In this document: positions 34,216 through 42,769 of the stretch, in pieces | Layout: every line of letters starts with the position of its first letter | Position numbering within the stretch: the stretch's first letter is position 1 | Origin: Micromonospora sp. NBC_01699 | GTDB lineage: Bacteria > Actinomycetota > Actinomycetes > Mycobacteriales > Micromonosporaceae | Assembly: GCF_036250065.1 (NCBI RefSeq) | Contig: NZ_CP109199.1 | Location: 2,108,001-2,172,000, forward strand | Length of the DNA stretch: 64,000 nt | Reading direction: 5' to 3' | Notes under the pieces: generated by a model | What the model was told of the DNA's origin: nothing | Database searches by the model: none | The model's input: the letters and a program-made list of their open reading frames with translations, nothing else | Made by a program: the position numbers and the translations under genes

Positions 34216-34707
34216 GTGACTTTCATGACACTGCCCAGGAAGCTCGTCCTTGTCGGCTGCATGATCCTTACCGCCGGTCTCGCCGGCTGTGGGTCCGACG
34301 CGCCGGACGACGTCGCGAGCGCCGGCTCAAGCCCGTCCGCTCCGGCGGTCTCCGCCACCCCGCCCGCAGCCACCACCCCGCCCGCCGACCCGTCGCCGGC
34401 CGCCGCTCCGGCTGCCGACGACGGCTGCCCGCCGGACGTCAACCTGATGTTCGAACGGCTCAAGGAGGCCAAGGCCATCGTCGACGAGATCAACCCGAGC
34501 CTGACCGGGATCCAGGAACCGACCTGCGCCGACGGCTGGGCGGTCGCCCGGACCGTGGTGAAGGACGGGGACGAAGCCCTGGTCCTGTTCAAGCACGACC
34601 CGGCGACCGGCCGGTGGAACCCGGTGGCCGCCGGTACCGACGGAGTCTGTGACGGCACGCAGAAGGTGCCGGCGGCGGTCCAGACGAAGCTCGGCCCCGG
34701 CTGTTAG
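34216..34707 (+). CDS. Small lipoprotein of unknown function
   Basis: The 163-residue protein (GTG 34216; ATG 34225 is an alternative) has a lipoprotein signal with lipobox LAGC, then a long Ala/Pro/Ser linker. A globular domain of about 100 residues contains four cysteines (GCPPD, PTCADGW, GVCDG and the terminal C). TCADGWAVARTVVKDGDEALVLF resembles a repeated motif in actinobacterial lipoproteins of unknown role. It lies alone, with a hairpin after its stop. Confidence 0.7.
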   Translation: MTFMTLPRKLVLVGCMILTAGLAGCGSDAPDDVASAGSSPSAPAVSATPPAATTPPADPSPAAAPAADDGCPPDVNLMFERLKEAKAIVDEINPSLTGIQEPTCADGWAVARTVVKDGDEALVLFKHDPATGRWNPVAAGTDGVCDGTQKVPAAVQTKLGPGC

Positions 34708-34725
34708 TCGATCCGATACGGAAGA

Positions 34726-34757
34726 CGCCGCGGAGCGGTGCCCATCCCTCCGCGGCG
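34726..34757. terminator. Bidirectional terminator hairpin
   Basis: Arms 34726-34735 and 34748-34757 (CGCCGCGGAG and complement) form a perfect ten-base stem with a 12-base loop between the convergent lipoprotein and DUF2786 genes. Confidence 0.55.
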
Positions 34758-34829
34758 GCCCCGGCCGCGAGCCTGTCCACCGGGCCTGCTCCTGGCCGAC
34801 GTTGACCGGGGCGTCCCGTCGTGGTCGGG

Positions 34830-36122
34830 TCAGCTACCCGCCGGGTCCCGGCCGGGCAGCGTGGCGCGGTCGGCGGCCTCCCGGCCGGACTCCCAACCCT
34901 CCCGGCTGTCGACCCGGCTGCCACGGGCCCGGACCGTGTTCGGGAAGACCTGCCGCATCGTCTCGCGTACCTGCTCGTCGCGGGCGGCGAGCACCGGCAG
35001 CAGGTCGACCGGCTGGGGACTTCCGATCTCGGCGGTGCTCCGGGTCGCCTCGGCCAGGGCGGCCTTGGCGGCGCCGGCCAGCCGTTCGCCGATCCGGATG
35101 GCGAACGCCACCAGGAAAGACTGCCGGAACGCCTTGAGCCTGGCCCGGCCGGCCTTGCCGCCCGGCGGCTCGCTCTGTGCCATCGCCCGGTGCGCCTGCA
35201 CCAGCAGCGAGGTGTAGAGCAGGTCGACCGCGTCGATGTCGGCGTCGAAGCCGAAGACCGTACTGAAGCCGAGTTCCGGCGACCAGACGGTGTGGCAGCG
35301 GTTCGCGCGGGCGACGGCGTCGAGCAGCGACGCCTTCTCACCCTCGTACGGGTGGTCCACGCCGATCCGGCGGGCGAACGGCACCACTGTCCGGTTCCCG
35401 TCCCGCGCGACCAGCAGCGCCTCGTCCAGGCTGTGCCGGGTGATCAACTCCTGGGCCTTGGCGGTGTACGCCTCCGCCTCCGCCGGGTACGTGCTCGACT
35501 CGGCCTTGGCCAGCAGGGCGCGTACCCGATCGAGCAGCCGTTCGTCGATCCGTCCGGAACCGTCGGCGCCGGACCGGCGGCCACCCACCGCTGGAGAACC
35601 GGGTGGCGGGACGAGGATCTCGACCGGCGGCACCTCGGACAGGACGGTGAGCAGGCTGAGCACCGTGTCGAGCACGGTCACCCGGTCCGACCGCCACCGG
35701 GTGGTGATCTCGTCAAGGTAGCCGGCGTCGGCGGTCCACCAGACGTGCGCGCCGAGCGTCTCGGCCTGGGCCAGCCACCGCTGGTCGACCGTGGCCCGGG
35801 AAAACCCCCGCAGGTACGCGGCGACCGCGTCGGTGACCAGTTGCCCGTGCGTCGGCCGGCCCCTGCGCTCGACCACCCGGTGCAGCTCGACCGGCTGCCA
35901 ACCACCCCGCAGCAGCCGGTCGCACGCTTCCCGGAGCATCTCCACCAGCACCGGGTTGACCTCGGTCGACGGCGCGACGGTCAGCGCGTCCAGCCCGGTC
36001 TCGTAGTCGACGGTCCCGCCGACCACCGCACTGATCCTCGCCTGCACCGATGTCACCCGGATATCGTTACGGACGCCGATCCGGCCCTGCTCGGCGGGTG
36101 CCGTCCGCAGCGGATTTGTCAC
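34830..36122 (-). CDS. DUF2786-domain protein
   Basis: The 430-residue protein has a central DUF2786 segment (about residues 198-240: RVRALLAKAESSTYPAEAEA followed by YTAKAQELITRHSLDEAL). An unassigned 190-residue N-terminal region and a C-terminal region beginning GVDHPYEGEKASLLDAVARA flank it. DUF2786 proteins occur in bacteria and phages, often with SprT-like or zinc-binding partners, and their function is not established. There is no signal peptide. The GTG at 36122 is the first in-frame start; it has only a weak ribosome-binding site, so a later start is possible. Confidence 0.75.
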   Translation of the reverse strand: MTNPLRTAPAEQGRIGVRNDIRVTSVQARISAVVGGTVDYETGLDALTVAPSTEVNPVLVEMLREACDRLLRGGWQPVELHRVVERRGRPTHGQLVTDAVAAYLRGFSRATVDQRWLAQAETLGAHVWWTADAGYLDEITTRWRSDRVTVLDTVLSLLTVLSEVPPVEILVPPPGSPAVGGRRSGADGSGRIDERLLDRVRALLAKAESSTYPAEAEAYTAKAQELITRHSLDEALLVARDGNRTVVPFARRIGVDHPYEGEKASLLDAVARANRCHTVWSPELGFSTVFGFDADIDAVDLLYTSLLVQAHRAMAQSEPPGGKAGRARLKAFRQSFLVAFAIRIGERLAGAAKAALAEATRSTAEIGSPQPVDLLPVLAARDEQVRETMRQVFPNTVRARGSRVDSREGWESGREAADRATLPGRDPAGS

Positions 36123-36173
36123 ACGAGGTGGTTGTGATGGTCCAGCTCCGCCCCTTGCGTCCCTTCCGTCGCA

Positions 36174-37430
36174 TCACCGCAGTTGCAGGGGGTCACCGTT
36201 CAGCGTGTTGCCGGTCCATTCGGATACGGCGGAGGCCGGGTCGACGTCGTGCGGCCCGAACGCGTACGGCGTGTGCCAGCGGTTGTCGCGTACCCGTACG
36301 TTCGTCAGTGCTTGCCCGTTCTTCGCCCGGATTTGCAGGCCGTGGGTGCCGCCGGTGAAGTCGTTCGACTCGATGGTGATGTTGTCGATTCCGGTCAGAT
36401 CGGTATTGACGCTGACGCACCCCGAGGGCCTGACCCCACCGGCGATGTTGATCACGTTGTGCCGGATGGTCATGTCCGACCCCTGCCAGACGTCGATGCC
36501 GTTCGTACTGGCGTCGGTGGCGACCGTATTCGGTTGGTCGATCACGTTGAATTCGACCCGCGAGTTGCCGAGCAGCCGGACGGCGTTCGTGAACCGCCTG
36601 AAGGTCGTGTGACGGACGACCAGGTTCCCGCCCATGATCGCCATGTCGGTGCTGGTCGAGTTCATCCCGTCGAACTCGCTCTGCTCGACCGTGACCCTGC
36701 CGCCCTCGACGATCAGGTGGTAGAAGTCGACGAAGTTGAAGCTGCTGTTGCGGATGGTCACGTCCCCGCCGCGAATCGTCAGCCGGCCGGTGAACCTGCG
36801 GTCGGTGATGACGTGGGTGCCGTCGTCGATAGTGCTCGGCCCGGCGTACGGCGTGAGGGCCGCCGGGTTCGACAGGCCCGCGCCACCCACCGGCTGCCGC
36901 CCGGCATCGGGCTCCCCGGCGCTGTCGGGCTCCCCGCCGGCCGGTGCCCCCTCCGGCCCGGTGGGCTCGGCGACCGGGACCGCCGGCTCGTCCGGGGGCA
37001 CCGACTCGGTGCCGGTCTGTTGGTCGGCCGCCGTCCCACCGCCGGCCCGGTCCTCGGGCGTCGAACGGGTGGTGCCGAGCACCACCGCGACCGCCACCAG
37101 GCCGATCACCAGCACCCCGGCGAGGACACGGGTGGTCGTCCCGACGCGTCGGAGCGACGGCGGTAACCAGCGCGGGCGATCCGGCGTCGGGCCCCGGTCG
37201 GCGGGCTCGCGGCGGTGCAGCCCCACCCGGTCCCCGCCCGCACGGGCAGTGTCCGGCGCGGCCGACACCGGCCGTCTCGCGCCGGGATCCGTACCGTCCG
37301 CCGCCGCCGTTGCCTCGACCGCCGCCGCCGTTGCCTCGACCGCCGCCGCCGTTGCCTCGACCGGCGGCCCGAAAGCCGTGTCCGTATCGGCTTCGGCCGG
37401 ATCGGGCGCGACGGCTTCGTTTTCCGACAC
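36174..37430 (-). CDS. Membrane-anchored right-handed beta-helix protein
   Basis: The GTG at 37430 has GGGAGG eight bases upstream. The 418 residues start with an acidic, repetitive cytoplasmic tail, then one membrane helix (about residues 97-115, VLAGVLVIGLVAVAVVLG) and a Gly/Pro/Glu-rich linker. A parallel beta-helix domain (about residues 200-418) is recognisable by TIRGGDVTIRNSSFNFVDFY, VEQSEFDGMN and IRHNVINIAGG type coils. Such domains are polysaccharide lyases, epimerases or surface binders. I see no diagnostic catalytic residues. Position suggests a single-gene unit divergent from the AhpD-like gene. Confidence 0.75.
   Translation of the reverse strand: MSENEAVAPDPAEADTDTAFGPPVEATAAAVEATAAAVEATAAADGTDPGARRPVSAAPDTARAGGDRVGLHRREPADRGPTPDRPRWLPPSLRRVGTTTRVLAGVLVIGLVAVAVVLGTTRSTPEDRAGGGTAADQQTGTESVPPDEPAVPVAEPTGPEGAPAGGEPDSAGEPDAGRQPVGGAGLSNPAALTPYAGPSTIDDGTHVITDRRFTGRLTIRGGDVTIRNSSFNFVDFYHLIVEGGRVTVEQSEFDGMNSTSTDMAIMGGNLVVRHTTFRRFTNAVRLLGNSRVEFNVIDQPNTVATDASTNGIDVWQGSDMTIRHNVINIAGGVRPSGCVSVNTDLTGIDNITIESNDFTGGTHGLQIRAKNGQALTNVRVRDNRWHTPYAFGPHDVDPASAVSEWTGNTLNGDPLQLR
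37309..37363 (-). repeat. 21-bp in-frame tandem repeat
   Basis: Two full copies of GTTGCCTCGACCGCCGCCGC(C) and a partial third encode VEATAAA units in the cytoplasmic tail of the beta-helix protein. Confidence 0.8.
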
Positions 37431-37734
37431 GCGGTCACCTCCCCCGTGATGCGACCGGCGGCCGACCCCTGGCACTGGTGGCGGACGGCCCCGCGATCGG
37501 GGCAACAGTTAACCATCTTCGATCGCTCACCACGGCCCCGTGGATTGCCGGCGGTGGCCCGCCCGGAGGGCCGGGAAACAACCCGACAGGAGATCAGGAC
37601 CGGGGCGGATCAGCCGCCCGTTCGGTCGTACCGGGAAATTGCGATGTTGGTTGACGTATAGATCAAGGTGAACCAGGCTGGTCGGCGGAGACGGGCCCGG
37701 AGTTCGGGCCCGAGCGAGTCGAGAGGGAGCGCGG
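37431..37734. other. Divergent intergenic region
   Basis: These 304 bp between the beta-helix and AhpD-like genes should hold both promoters. TATAGAT at about 37657 is an AT-rich -10 candidate for the plus-strand gene. No gene is convincing. Confidence 0.35.
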
Positions 37735-38292
37735 ATGCCGCATCTGACGTTGCACGAGCCGGGAATCCGGGGACTGTTCCGGTTCCGACCCGAGACGGCC
37801 CTTCCGCTCAACGGCCTGGTCGAGGTGTTGCTCTGCGGGCCCAGCACACTCAGCCGCGGGGAACGCGAGCTGATCGCGGCGTACGTGTCGGCGCTCAACG
37901 AGTGCCGCTACTGCTACTCCGCCCACGCCGCCTACGCCGCCGCGCAACTCGACGAGGGAATGGAACTGGTCGAGCAGGTACGCGCCGACCTCGACGCCGC
38001 GCCCGTGTCGGCCAAGCTGCGGGCCCTGCTGCGCATCGCCGCCGCCGTACAGAACACCGGACGGGCGGTCACCGACGACCTGGTCGCCGCGGCCCGGGCC
38101 GAGGACGCAGGCGATCAGGAGATCCACGACACGGTCCTGATCGCCGCCGCGTTCTGCATGTTCAACCGCTACGTCGACGGACTGGCCACCGCACTGCCCG
38201 AAGACCCCGACTTCTACACCAACCGGGCCAAGCGCATCGTCGCCGGTGGTTACCTGGCCGTGCTGGAGGAAGCCAGGGCCGGGCAGAGCTGA
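37735..38292 (+). CDS. AhpD/carboxymuconolactone-decarboxylase-fold peroxidase-related protein
   Basis: The 185-residue all-helical protein has the redox motif NECRYCYSAHAAYA (CxxC plus His), the signature of the AhpD-like peroxidase-related family. LNGLVEVLLCGPSTLSRGERELIAAY precedes it, as is usual. Family members reduce hydroperoxides through the CxxC pair, with lipoate-linked or other partners. It is convergent with the aminopeptidase gene with only 23 bp between, and no cognate AhpC gene is visible. Confidence 0.85.
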   Translation: MPHLTLHEPGIRGLFRFRPETALPLNGLVEVLLCGPSTLSRGERELIAAYVSALNECRYCYSAHAAYAAAQLDEGMELVEQVRADLDAAPVSAKLRALLRIAAAVQNTGRAVTDDLVAAARAEDAGDQEIHDTVLIAAAFCMFNRYVDGLATALPEDPDFYTNRAKRIVAGGYLAVLEEARAGQS

Positions 38293-38315
38293 CCGGGGGG
38301 CCGCCCCGGCGGTGA

Positions 38316-39728
38316 CTACCTCGCCAGGGCGGCCATCCAGGACTCCACGTCGGTGGCACTGCGCGGCAGCGCGGCCGAGAGGTTGCGGCTGCCGGTCGTG
38401 GTGATCAACAGATCCTCCTCGATCCGCATACCCAGGCCGCGCAGCTCCGCCGGGACCAGCTCGTCGTTCGGCTGGAAGTAGAGACCCGGCTCGACCGTCA
38501 GCGTCATGCCGGCCCGGAGTTCGCCGTCGGCGTACCGGCCGGGGGTGGCTCGGGCGCAGTCGTGCACGTCCAGGCCGAGCATGTGCCCGGAACCGCAGAG
38601 CGTCCACCGGCGGTAGAGCTGCCGCTGCGGGTCCAGCGCCTCGTCCAGCGAACACGTGAGCAGGCCCAGGTCGACCAGCCCGGCGGCGAGTACGGACATC
38701 GCCGCCCAGTGGTAGTCACGGAACGCCGCCCCGGGGCGCAGCGTGTCGATGGCCGCGTCGTTGGCCGCCCGGACCAGCTCGTACACGTCGTGCTGAACCG
38801 GGGTGAAGCGGCCGCTGACCGGCAGCACCCGGGTGATGTCGGCGGTGTAGCGGGTGCCGACCTCCACCCCGGCGTCGAGCAGCAGCAGCTGGCCGGGTCG
38901 TACCGGGCCGGTGTTGTCCTTCCAGTGCAGGGTGGCCGCGTGCGCACCGGCGGCGACGATCGAGTGGTAACCGACCTCCTCGCCCTCGGTACGGGCCCGC
39001 CGCCAGAAGGTCCCCTCCAGCCACCGCTCGCCACCGGGGCCGGTGGCCTGCGGCAACGCCCGTACGACGTCCTCGAAGCCGCGGACGGTGACGTCGACGG
39101 CGTGCTGGAGCTGGTCGACCTCCCATTCGTCCTTGATCAGGCGCAGGTCGGCCAGGGCGACCGCCAGGTCCGCCTCCCCGGCCGGATCGGTCACCGGGAC
39201 CAGCGCGTCCAGGCGCGGGTCGATGCCGCGCAGCACCCGCGCCCGCCGGCTCGCGCGCAGCACGTCCGGCAGTTCCGTCAGCGGGCGGCAGCGCAGTCCC
39301 AGGGCCCGACCCAGGGTGACCAGGTCGGCGCGGGCGCCGTTCCACACCACCCCGGTGGTCCGGTCGGCCCAGTACCCGACGCTGCCCAGCTTCGGCGGCT
39401 CGTCGGTGAACAGGGTCGCCTCGCCGTCCGGGTCCAGCACCAGCGTCCCGCCACGGTTGCCGTCCCCGGTCAACCAGGTGTAGTCGGCGCCGGGGCGGAA
39501 CCGGTAGAACTGGTCGTTGCTGCGTACCGGCGCGGCTCCGGCCGGGACCACCAGGTGCTCGCCGGGGAACATGCCGGCCAGCCGGGCCCGCCGCTTCGCC
39601 GCCCAGGCGGCCACCTCCGGGTGCACCTCGATCGGCGCGTCCGGCTCGCTCCAACCGGTCCCCATGAACTCGGCCAGGGCGGCGGGAATGGCCAGGTCGT
39701 GGCTGCCGGTGTCGAGCGTCTCGGACAT
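38316..39728 (-). CDS. Xaa-Pro aminopeptidase (M24B)
   Basis: The 470-residue protein has an AMP_N domain (about residues 35-170) and a pita-bread catalytic domain. Metal ligands are recognisable in LLLLDAGVE, YTADITRVLP, GSGHMLGLDVHD, VEPGLYF and RIEEDLLI. It is cytoplasmic and cuts N-terminal residues off peptides with proline (or hydroxyproline) in second place. It lies 14 bp after the PucR gene in the same direction, and PucR is divergent from the hydroxyproline operon. It therefore probably feeds that pathway by freeing imino acids from peptides. Confidence 0.9.
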   Translation of the reverse strand: MSETLDTGSHDLAIPAALAEFMGTGWSEPDAPIEVHPEVAAWAAKRRARLAGMFPGEHLVVPAGAAPVRSNDQFYRFRPGADYTWLTGDGNRGGTLVLDPDGEATLFTDEPPKLGSVGYWADRTTGVVWNGARADLVTLGRALGLRCRPLTELPDVLRASRRARVLRGIDPRLDALVPVTDPAGEADLAVALADLRLIKDEWEVDQLQHAVDVTVRGFEDVVRALPQATGPGGERWLEGTFWRRARTEGEEVGYHSIVAAGAHAATLHWKDNTGPVRPGQLLLLDAGVEVGTRYTADITRVLPVSGRFTPVQHDVYELVRAANDAAIDTLRPGAAFRDYHWAAMSVLAAGLVDLGLLTCSLDEALDPQRQLYRRWTLCGSGHMLGLDVHDCARATPGRYADGELRAGMTLTVEPGLYFQPNDELVPAELRGLGMRIEEDLLITTTGSRNLSAALPRSATDVESWMAALAR

Positions 39729-39742
39729 TGGGTGGTTACTCC

Positions 39743-40975
39743 CTACTGTTGCGGGCGGTAGTTGCCGGTGAGTCGCCCCAGCTTCAGCGCGAGGTGCAGG
39801 CAGAGCCGCTCGTTACCGTCCTTGAGGTCGGTCTCGGCGAGCTGCTCGACCCGTTGCAGCCGGTAGTAGAGCGTGGTCCGATGCAGCCGGAGCTGTTCGG
39901 CGGTGGCGTGCGCGTTACCGGCCAGGTCCAGGTAAGCCTCCAGCGTCTCCAACAGGACGTGGTTGGCGTCGTCGCGCAGCAGCCGCTCCAGGCCGGGATG
40001 CACCCCGGCCACGTCCAGGTGCTGGTCGTCCAGCCGGGAAAGCACCCGGTAGATGCCCAGGCTCGCCCAGGCGACCACCCGGCCGAGCGCGGGTAGCTGG
40101 ACGCCGACCCGGGCCGCCTGCGCCGCCTCCTCGTACGAGCCGACCGCGTCAACCAGGCCGGCCCGCGATCCGCCGATGCCGATCACCGTACGGGCGACCG
40201 AGCCGAGGCCCCGGGTGGCGTGCTGGAGTGCCTCGTCGAGATGCCGGGCGACCGCCTCCGGCGCGGGCCGACCGGCGACCCGGCCACCGCAGAGCAGCAG
40301 CACCCCGTGGTCGTGCCGGACCAGGTGCAACGCCTCGCGGGTGCCGAGCCAGCGACGGGTGGTGACCAGCGCCTGTTCCAGGGCGATCCGGGCCACCTCG
40401 TCCGGCACCTGACCACGCGGTACGACCAACTGGGCGACCAGCCCGACCGCCGTACCGTCACCGGCGATGACACCCTCTTCGAGCAGCGTACGGACCGCGT
40501 GCCGGCGGGCCTCGACGCTCTCCACCAGCAGGGTACGGGCCGCCTCGGTCTCCCGCTGCGAGGCCAGCTCGCCGAGCAGGTTCTCCCGGTACAGCGCCAG
40601 GGCCAGGTCGGCCATCACCCCGTTCGCGGTTTCGATGTCGGCGTCGGTCATGCCACCGTCGGCGTCGATGAACCAGACGAAACCGAGCAGCAGGTCGTCG
40701 TGCCGGATCGGTACGCACACCCGGGGCAGCAGGTCGAGTTCCGGACACGCGTCGGTGCGTACCGGTTCCCGGGCCTTCATGATGCCGACGTTGCGGAACC
40801 AGGCGATCACCTCGGGGGTGGTCTGCCGCCGCAGGATCGAGGCCCGCCGGACGTCGTCCAGCACCCCGGTGTGTTCGCTGTAGACGACAACACGTTGTCG
40901 TCGGTCTTCGATGAGCGCCGGCCGTCCGACGCGGGCGGCGACGGCATCGACGATGCGTTGCAGCTCAGCCTGCAT
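39743..40975 (-). CDS. PucR-family transcriptional regulator
   Basis: I start at the ATG at 40975, behind AGGGGAT; a TTG at 41005 is also in frame. The 410-residue protein has an N-terminal sensory GAF-like part (LIEDRRQRVVVYSEHTG, VCVPIRHDDLLLGFVWFIDA). A C-terminal PucR helix-turn-helix follows (LLETLEAYLDLAGNAHATAE, LRLHRTTLYYRLQRVEQL). PucR proteins often activate purine, proline or hydroxyproline degradation. Its divergent position from the hydroxyproline genes makes it their likely regulator. No DNA site is proven. Confidence 0.88.
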   Translation of the reverse strand: MQAELQRIVDAVAARVGRPALIEDRRQRVVVYSEHTGVLDDVRRASILRRQTTPEVIAWFRNVGIMKAREPVRTDACPELDLLPRVCVPIRHDDLLLGFVWFIDADGGMTDADIETANGVMADLALALYRENLLGELASQRETEAARTLLVESVEARRHAVRTLLEEGVIAGDGTAVGLVAQLVVPRGQVPDEVARIALEQALVTTRRWLGTREALHLVRHDHGVLLLCGGRVAGRPAPEAVARHLDEALQHATRGLGSVARTVIGIGGSRAGLVDAVGSYEEAAQAARVGVQLPALGRVVAWASLGIYRVLSRLDDQHLDVAGVHPGLERLLRDDANHVLLETLEAYLDLAGNAHATAEQLRLHRTTLYYRLQRVEQLAETDLKDGNERLCLHLALKLGRLTGNYRPQQ

Positions 40976-41123
40976 GTCATCCCCTGGTCGTCCCTGGATT
41001 GCCAATGGGCAGGTGCCCCGGGAATCCGACCGGAGCCGTTGGACCGCCAGGCCCTACCTTCGCGTTGATATTGGCCCGAGCGCAAGTGGTCGTTACCAAG
41101 TCAAGACCGAAGAGCGGACCCAG

Positions 41124-41160
41124 CTACCGGCAGAAGTCGGGGCGAACTACCGACAGAAGT
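41124..41160. promoter_or_regulatory. Direct repeat in the PucR/hydroxyproline operon control region
   Basis: CTACCGGCAGAAGT (41124-41137) and CTACCGACAGAAGT (41147-41160) differ by one base and are 23 bp apart, close to two helical turns. They lie in the 278-bp divergent region (40976-41253) and could bind PucR. Confidence 0.45.
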
Positions 41161-41253
41161 ACTGCCGGGCCCGGCGCTGTTTCGGCAACTGTCCGAAGAC
41201 TGGGCGTAACCGCCGTACCTACGGTTGCCCCGAAGCGCGGTGGAGGAGACCAG

Positions 41254-42438
41254 ATGCCCGAGGGGTACGACGTGGTGGTGATCGGCGCCGGCATCATCGG
41301 TGCCGCCTGCGCGTACGCCTGCGCCCGGCGCGGCCTGTCGGTGGCCGTGCTCGAACGCGGCGGACTGGTCAGCGGCGCCACCGGCTCGGGCGAGGGCAAC
41401 CTGCTGGTCTCCGACAAGTCCCCCGGCCCCGAACTCGCGCTCGCGCTGCACAGCAACCGGCGCTGGCAGGAACTCGACGCGGAACTGTCCGACCGGTACG
41501 GCGACTTCGAGCTGGAACGCAAGGGCGGCCTGATGGTCACCCGTACGGACACCGGGCTGGCGGCGCTGGCCGGGTTCGCGGCCGGGCAGGCGGATGCCGG
41601 CGTGACCGTCGAGCGGGTCGACCCCGACCGGCTGCGCGAGTTGGAGCCGGAGATTACCGACGGGCTCGCCGGTGGGGTGTTCTATCCGCAGGACATGCAG
41701 CTCATGCCGGCGCGGGCGGCGGTCGTACTGCTCGCGGCGGCCCGCGACGCGGGAGCCAGCGTACGGCTGCGTACCGAGGTCACCGGGGTCCGGCGGGACG
41801 GCACCGGCCGGGTGACCGGGGTGCTGACGGCGGGCGGGGTGGTCGCCGCCGGGCAGGTGGTCAACGCGGCCGGAGCCTGGGCCGGACAGATCGCCGGGCT
41901 GGCCGGAGCGGTGGTGCCGGTCACCCCGCGACGCGGTTTCATCCTGGTCACCGAACCGGTCGCGCCGCTGGTCCGGCACAAGGTCTACGTCGCCGACTAT
42001 CTCGACAACGTGGCCAGCGGTGACTCCGACCTCCAGTCGTCCGCCGTGGTCGAGGGCACCCCGAGCGGCACCATCCTGATCGGCGCCACCCGTGAACTGG
42101 TCGGCTTCGACCCGACCCCCAACCCGGAGGCGGTACGCCGGCTCGCGTACGGCGCGATAGCGCTGTTCCCGGTGCTGGCCCGGATCCGGGTGATGCGGCT
42201 CTACCACGGCTTCCGCCCGTTCTCGCCGGACCACCTGCCGGTGATCGGGGCCGATCCACGGGCCCCCGGACTGGTCCACGCGCACGGTCACGAGGGAGCC
42301 GGCATCGGTCTGGCCCCGGCGACCGGGGAACTGGTCGCCCAGGTCGTGCTGGGTGAACGCCCGGAGCTGGACCTGCGCCCGTTCAGCCCGACCCGGTTCG
42401 TCCCCGGCGAGGAGGTGGCCGACGATGTCGCAGCCTGA
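41254..42438 (+). CDS. D-hydroxyproline dehydrogenase, DAO-type FAD subunit
   Basis: The ATG at 41254 is behind GGAGGA. The 394-residue protein is a D-amino-acid-oxidase-type flavoprotein: FAD loop VVVIGAGIIGAACAYACARR at the N terminus, GSGEGNLLVSDKSPGPELAL after it, and the C-terminal HAHGHEGAGIGLAPATGEL. Together with the next two genes it matches HcnABC/opine-dehydrogenase-type heteromeric dehydrogenases. In hydroxyproline users, that trio oxidises cis-4-hydroxy-D-proline to 1-pyrroline-4-hydroxy-2-carboxylate. The deaminase and epimerase genes next door support that substrate. Confidence 0.88.
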   Translation: MPEGYDVVVIGAGIIGAACAYACARRGLSVAVLERGGLVSGATGSGEGNLLVSDKSPGPELALALHSNRRWQELDAELSDRYGDFELERKGGLMVTRTDTGLAALAGFAAGQADAGVTVERVDPDRLRELEPEITDGLAGGVFYPQDMQLMPARAAVVLLAAARDAGASVRLRTEVTGVRRDGTGRVTGVLTAGGVVAAGQVVNAAGAWAGQIAGLAGAVVPVTPRRGFILVTEPVAPLVRHKVYVADYLDNVASGDSDLQSSAVVEGTPSGTILIGATRELVGFDPTPNPEAVRRLAYGAIALFPVLARIRVMRLYHGFRPFSPDHLPVIGADPRAPGLVHAHGHEGAGIGLAPATGELVAQVVLGERPELDLRPFSPTRFVPGEEVADDVAA

Positions 42439-42769
42439 CCACCCGTCGGCCACCGGTGTCGGGTCGTCCGCCAACGGATTCGAGATCACCGTGGACGGCG
42501 TCCGGGTTCCGGTACGGCCGGGGCAGACCATCGCGGCGGTGCTGCTCGGCACCGGCCGCCCGGCCACCCGGCTGACCCGGACGCAGGGCCGCCCACGCGG
42601 ACTGTTCTGCGGCATCGGTACGTGCTTCGACTGCCTGGTCGTCTGCAACGACGAACCGGGCGTCCGCTCCTGCCTGCGCCCGGTCGCCCCCGGCGACGTG
42701 ATCCGCACCGGCATCGTCATCGAAACCGCCGCCGCGCCACCGATGGGAACAGGGACCGACCATGGCTGA
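42425..42769 (+). CDS. D-hydroxyproline dehydrogenase, small [2Fe-2S] subunit
   Basis: The ATG at 42425 overlaps the previous gene by 14 bases. The 114-residue protein is a ferredoxin-like subunit with the plant-type cluster motif CGIGTCFDC and a fourth cysteine in GVRSCLRP. GFEITVDGVRVPVRPGQTIA is the usual N-terminal strand pair. HcnA-like proteins of this size pass electrons between the flavin subunits. The order DAO subunit, [2Fe-2S] subunit, second flavin subunit is the known arrangement. Confidence 0.88.
   Translation: MSQPDHPSATGVGSSANGFEITVDGVRVPVRPGQTIAAVLLGTGRPATRLTRTQGRPRGLFCGIGTCFDCLVVCNDEPGVRSCLRPVAPGDVIRTGIVIETAAAPPMGTGTDHG

Noticed and set aside
36174-37430. Beta-helix protein as a mannuronan epimerase or polysaccharide lyase of the sulfated polymer
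   Set aside because: No catalytic motif is visible and the gene is about 8 kb from the polysaccharide cluster, so no enzyme activity is claimed.
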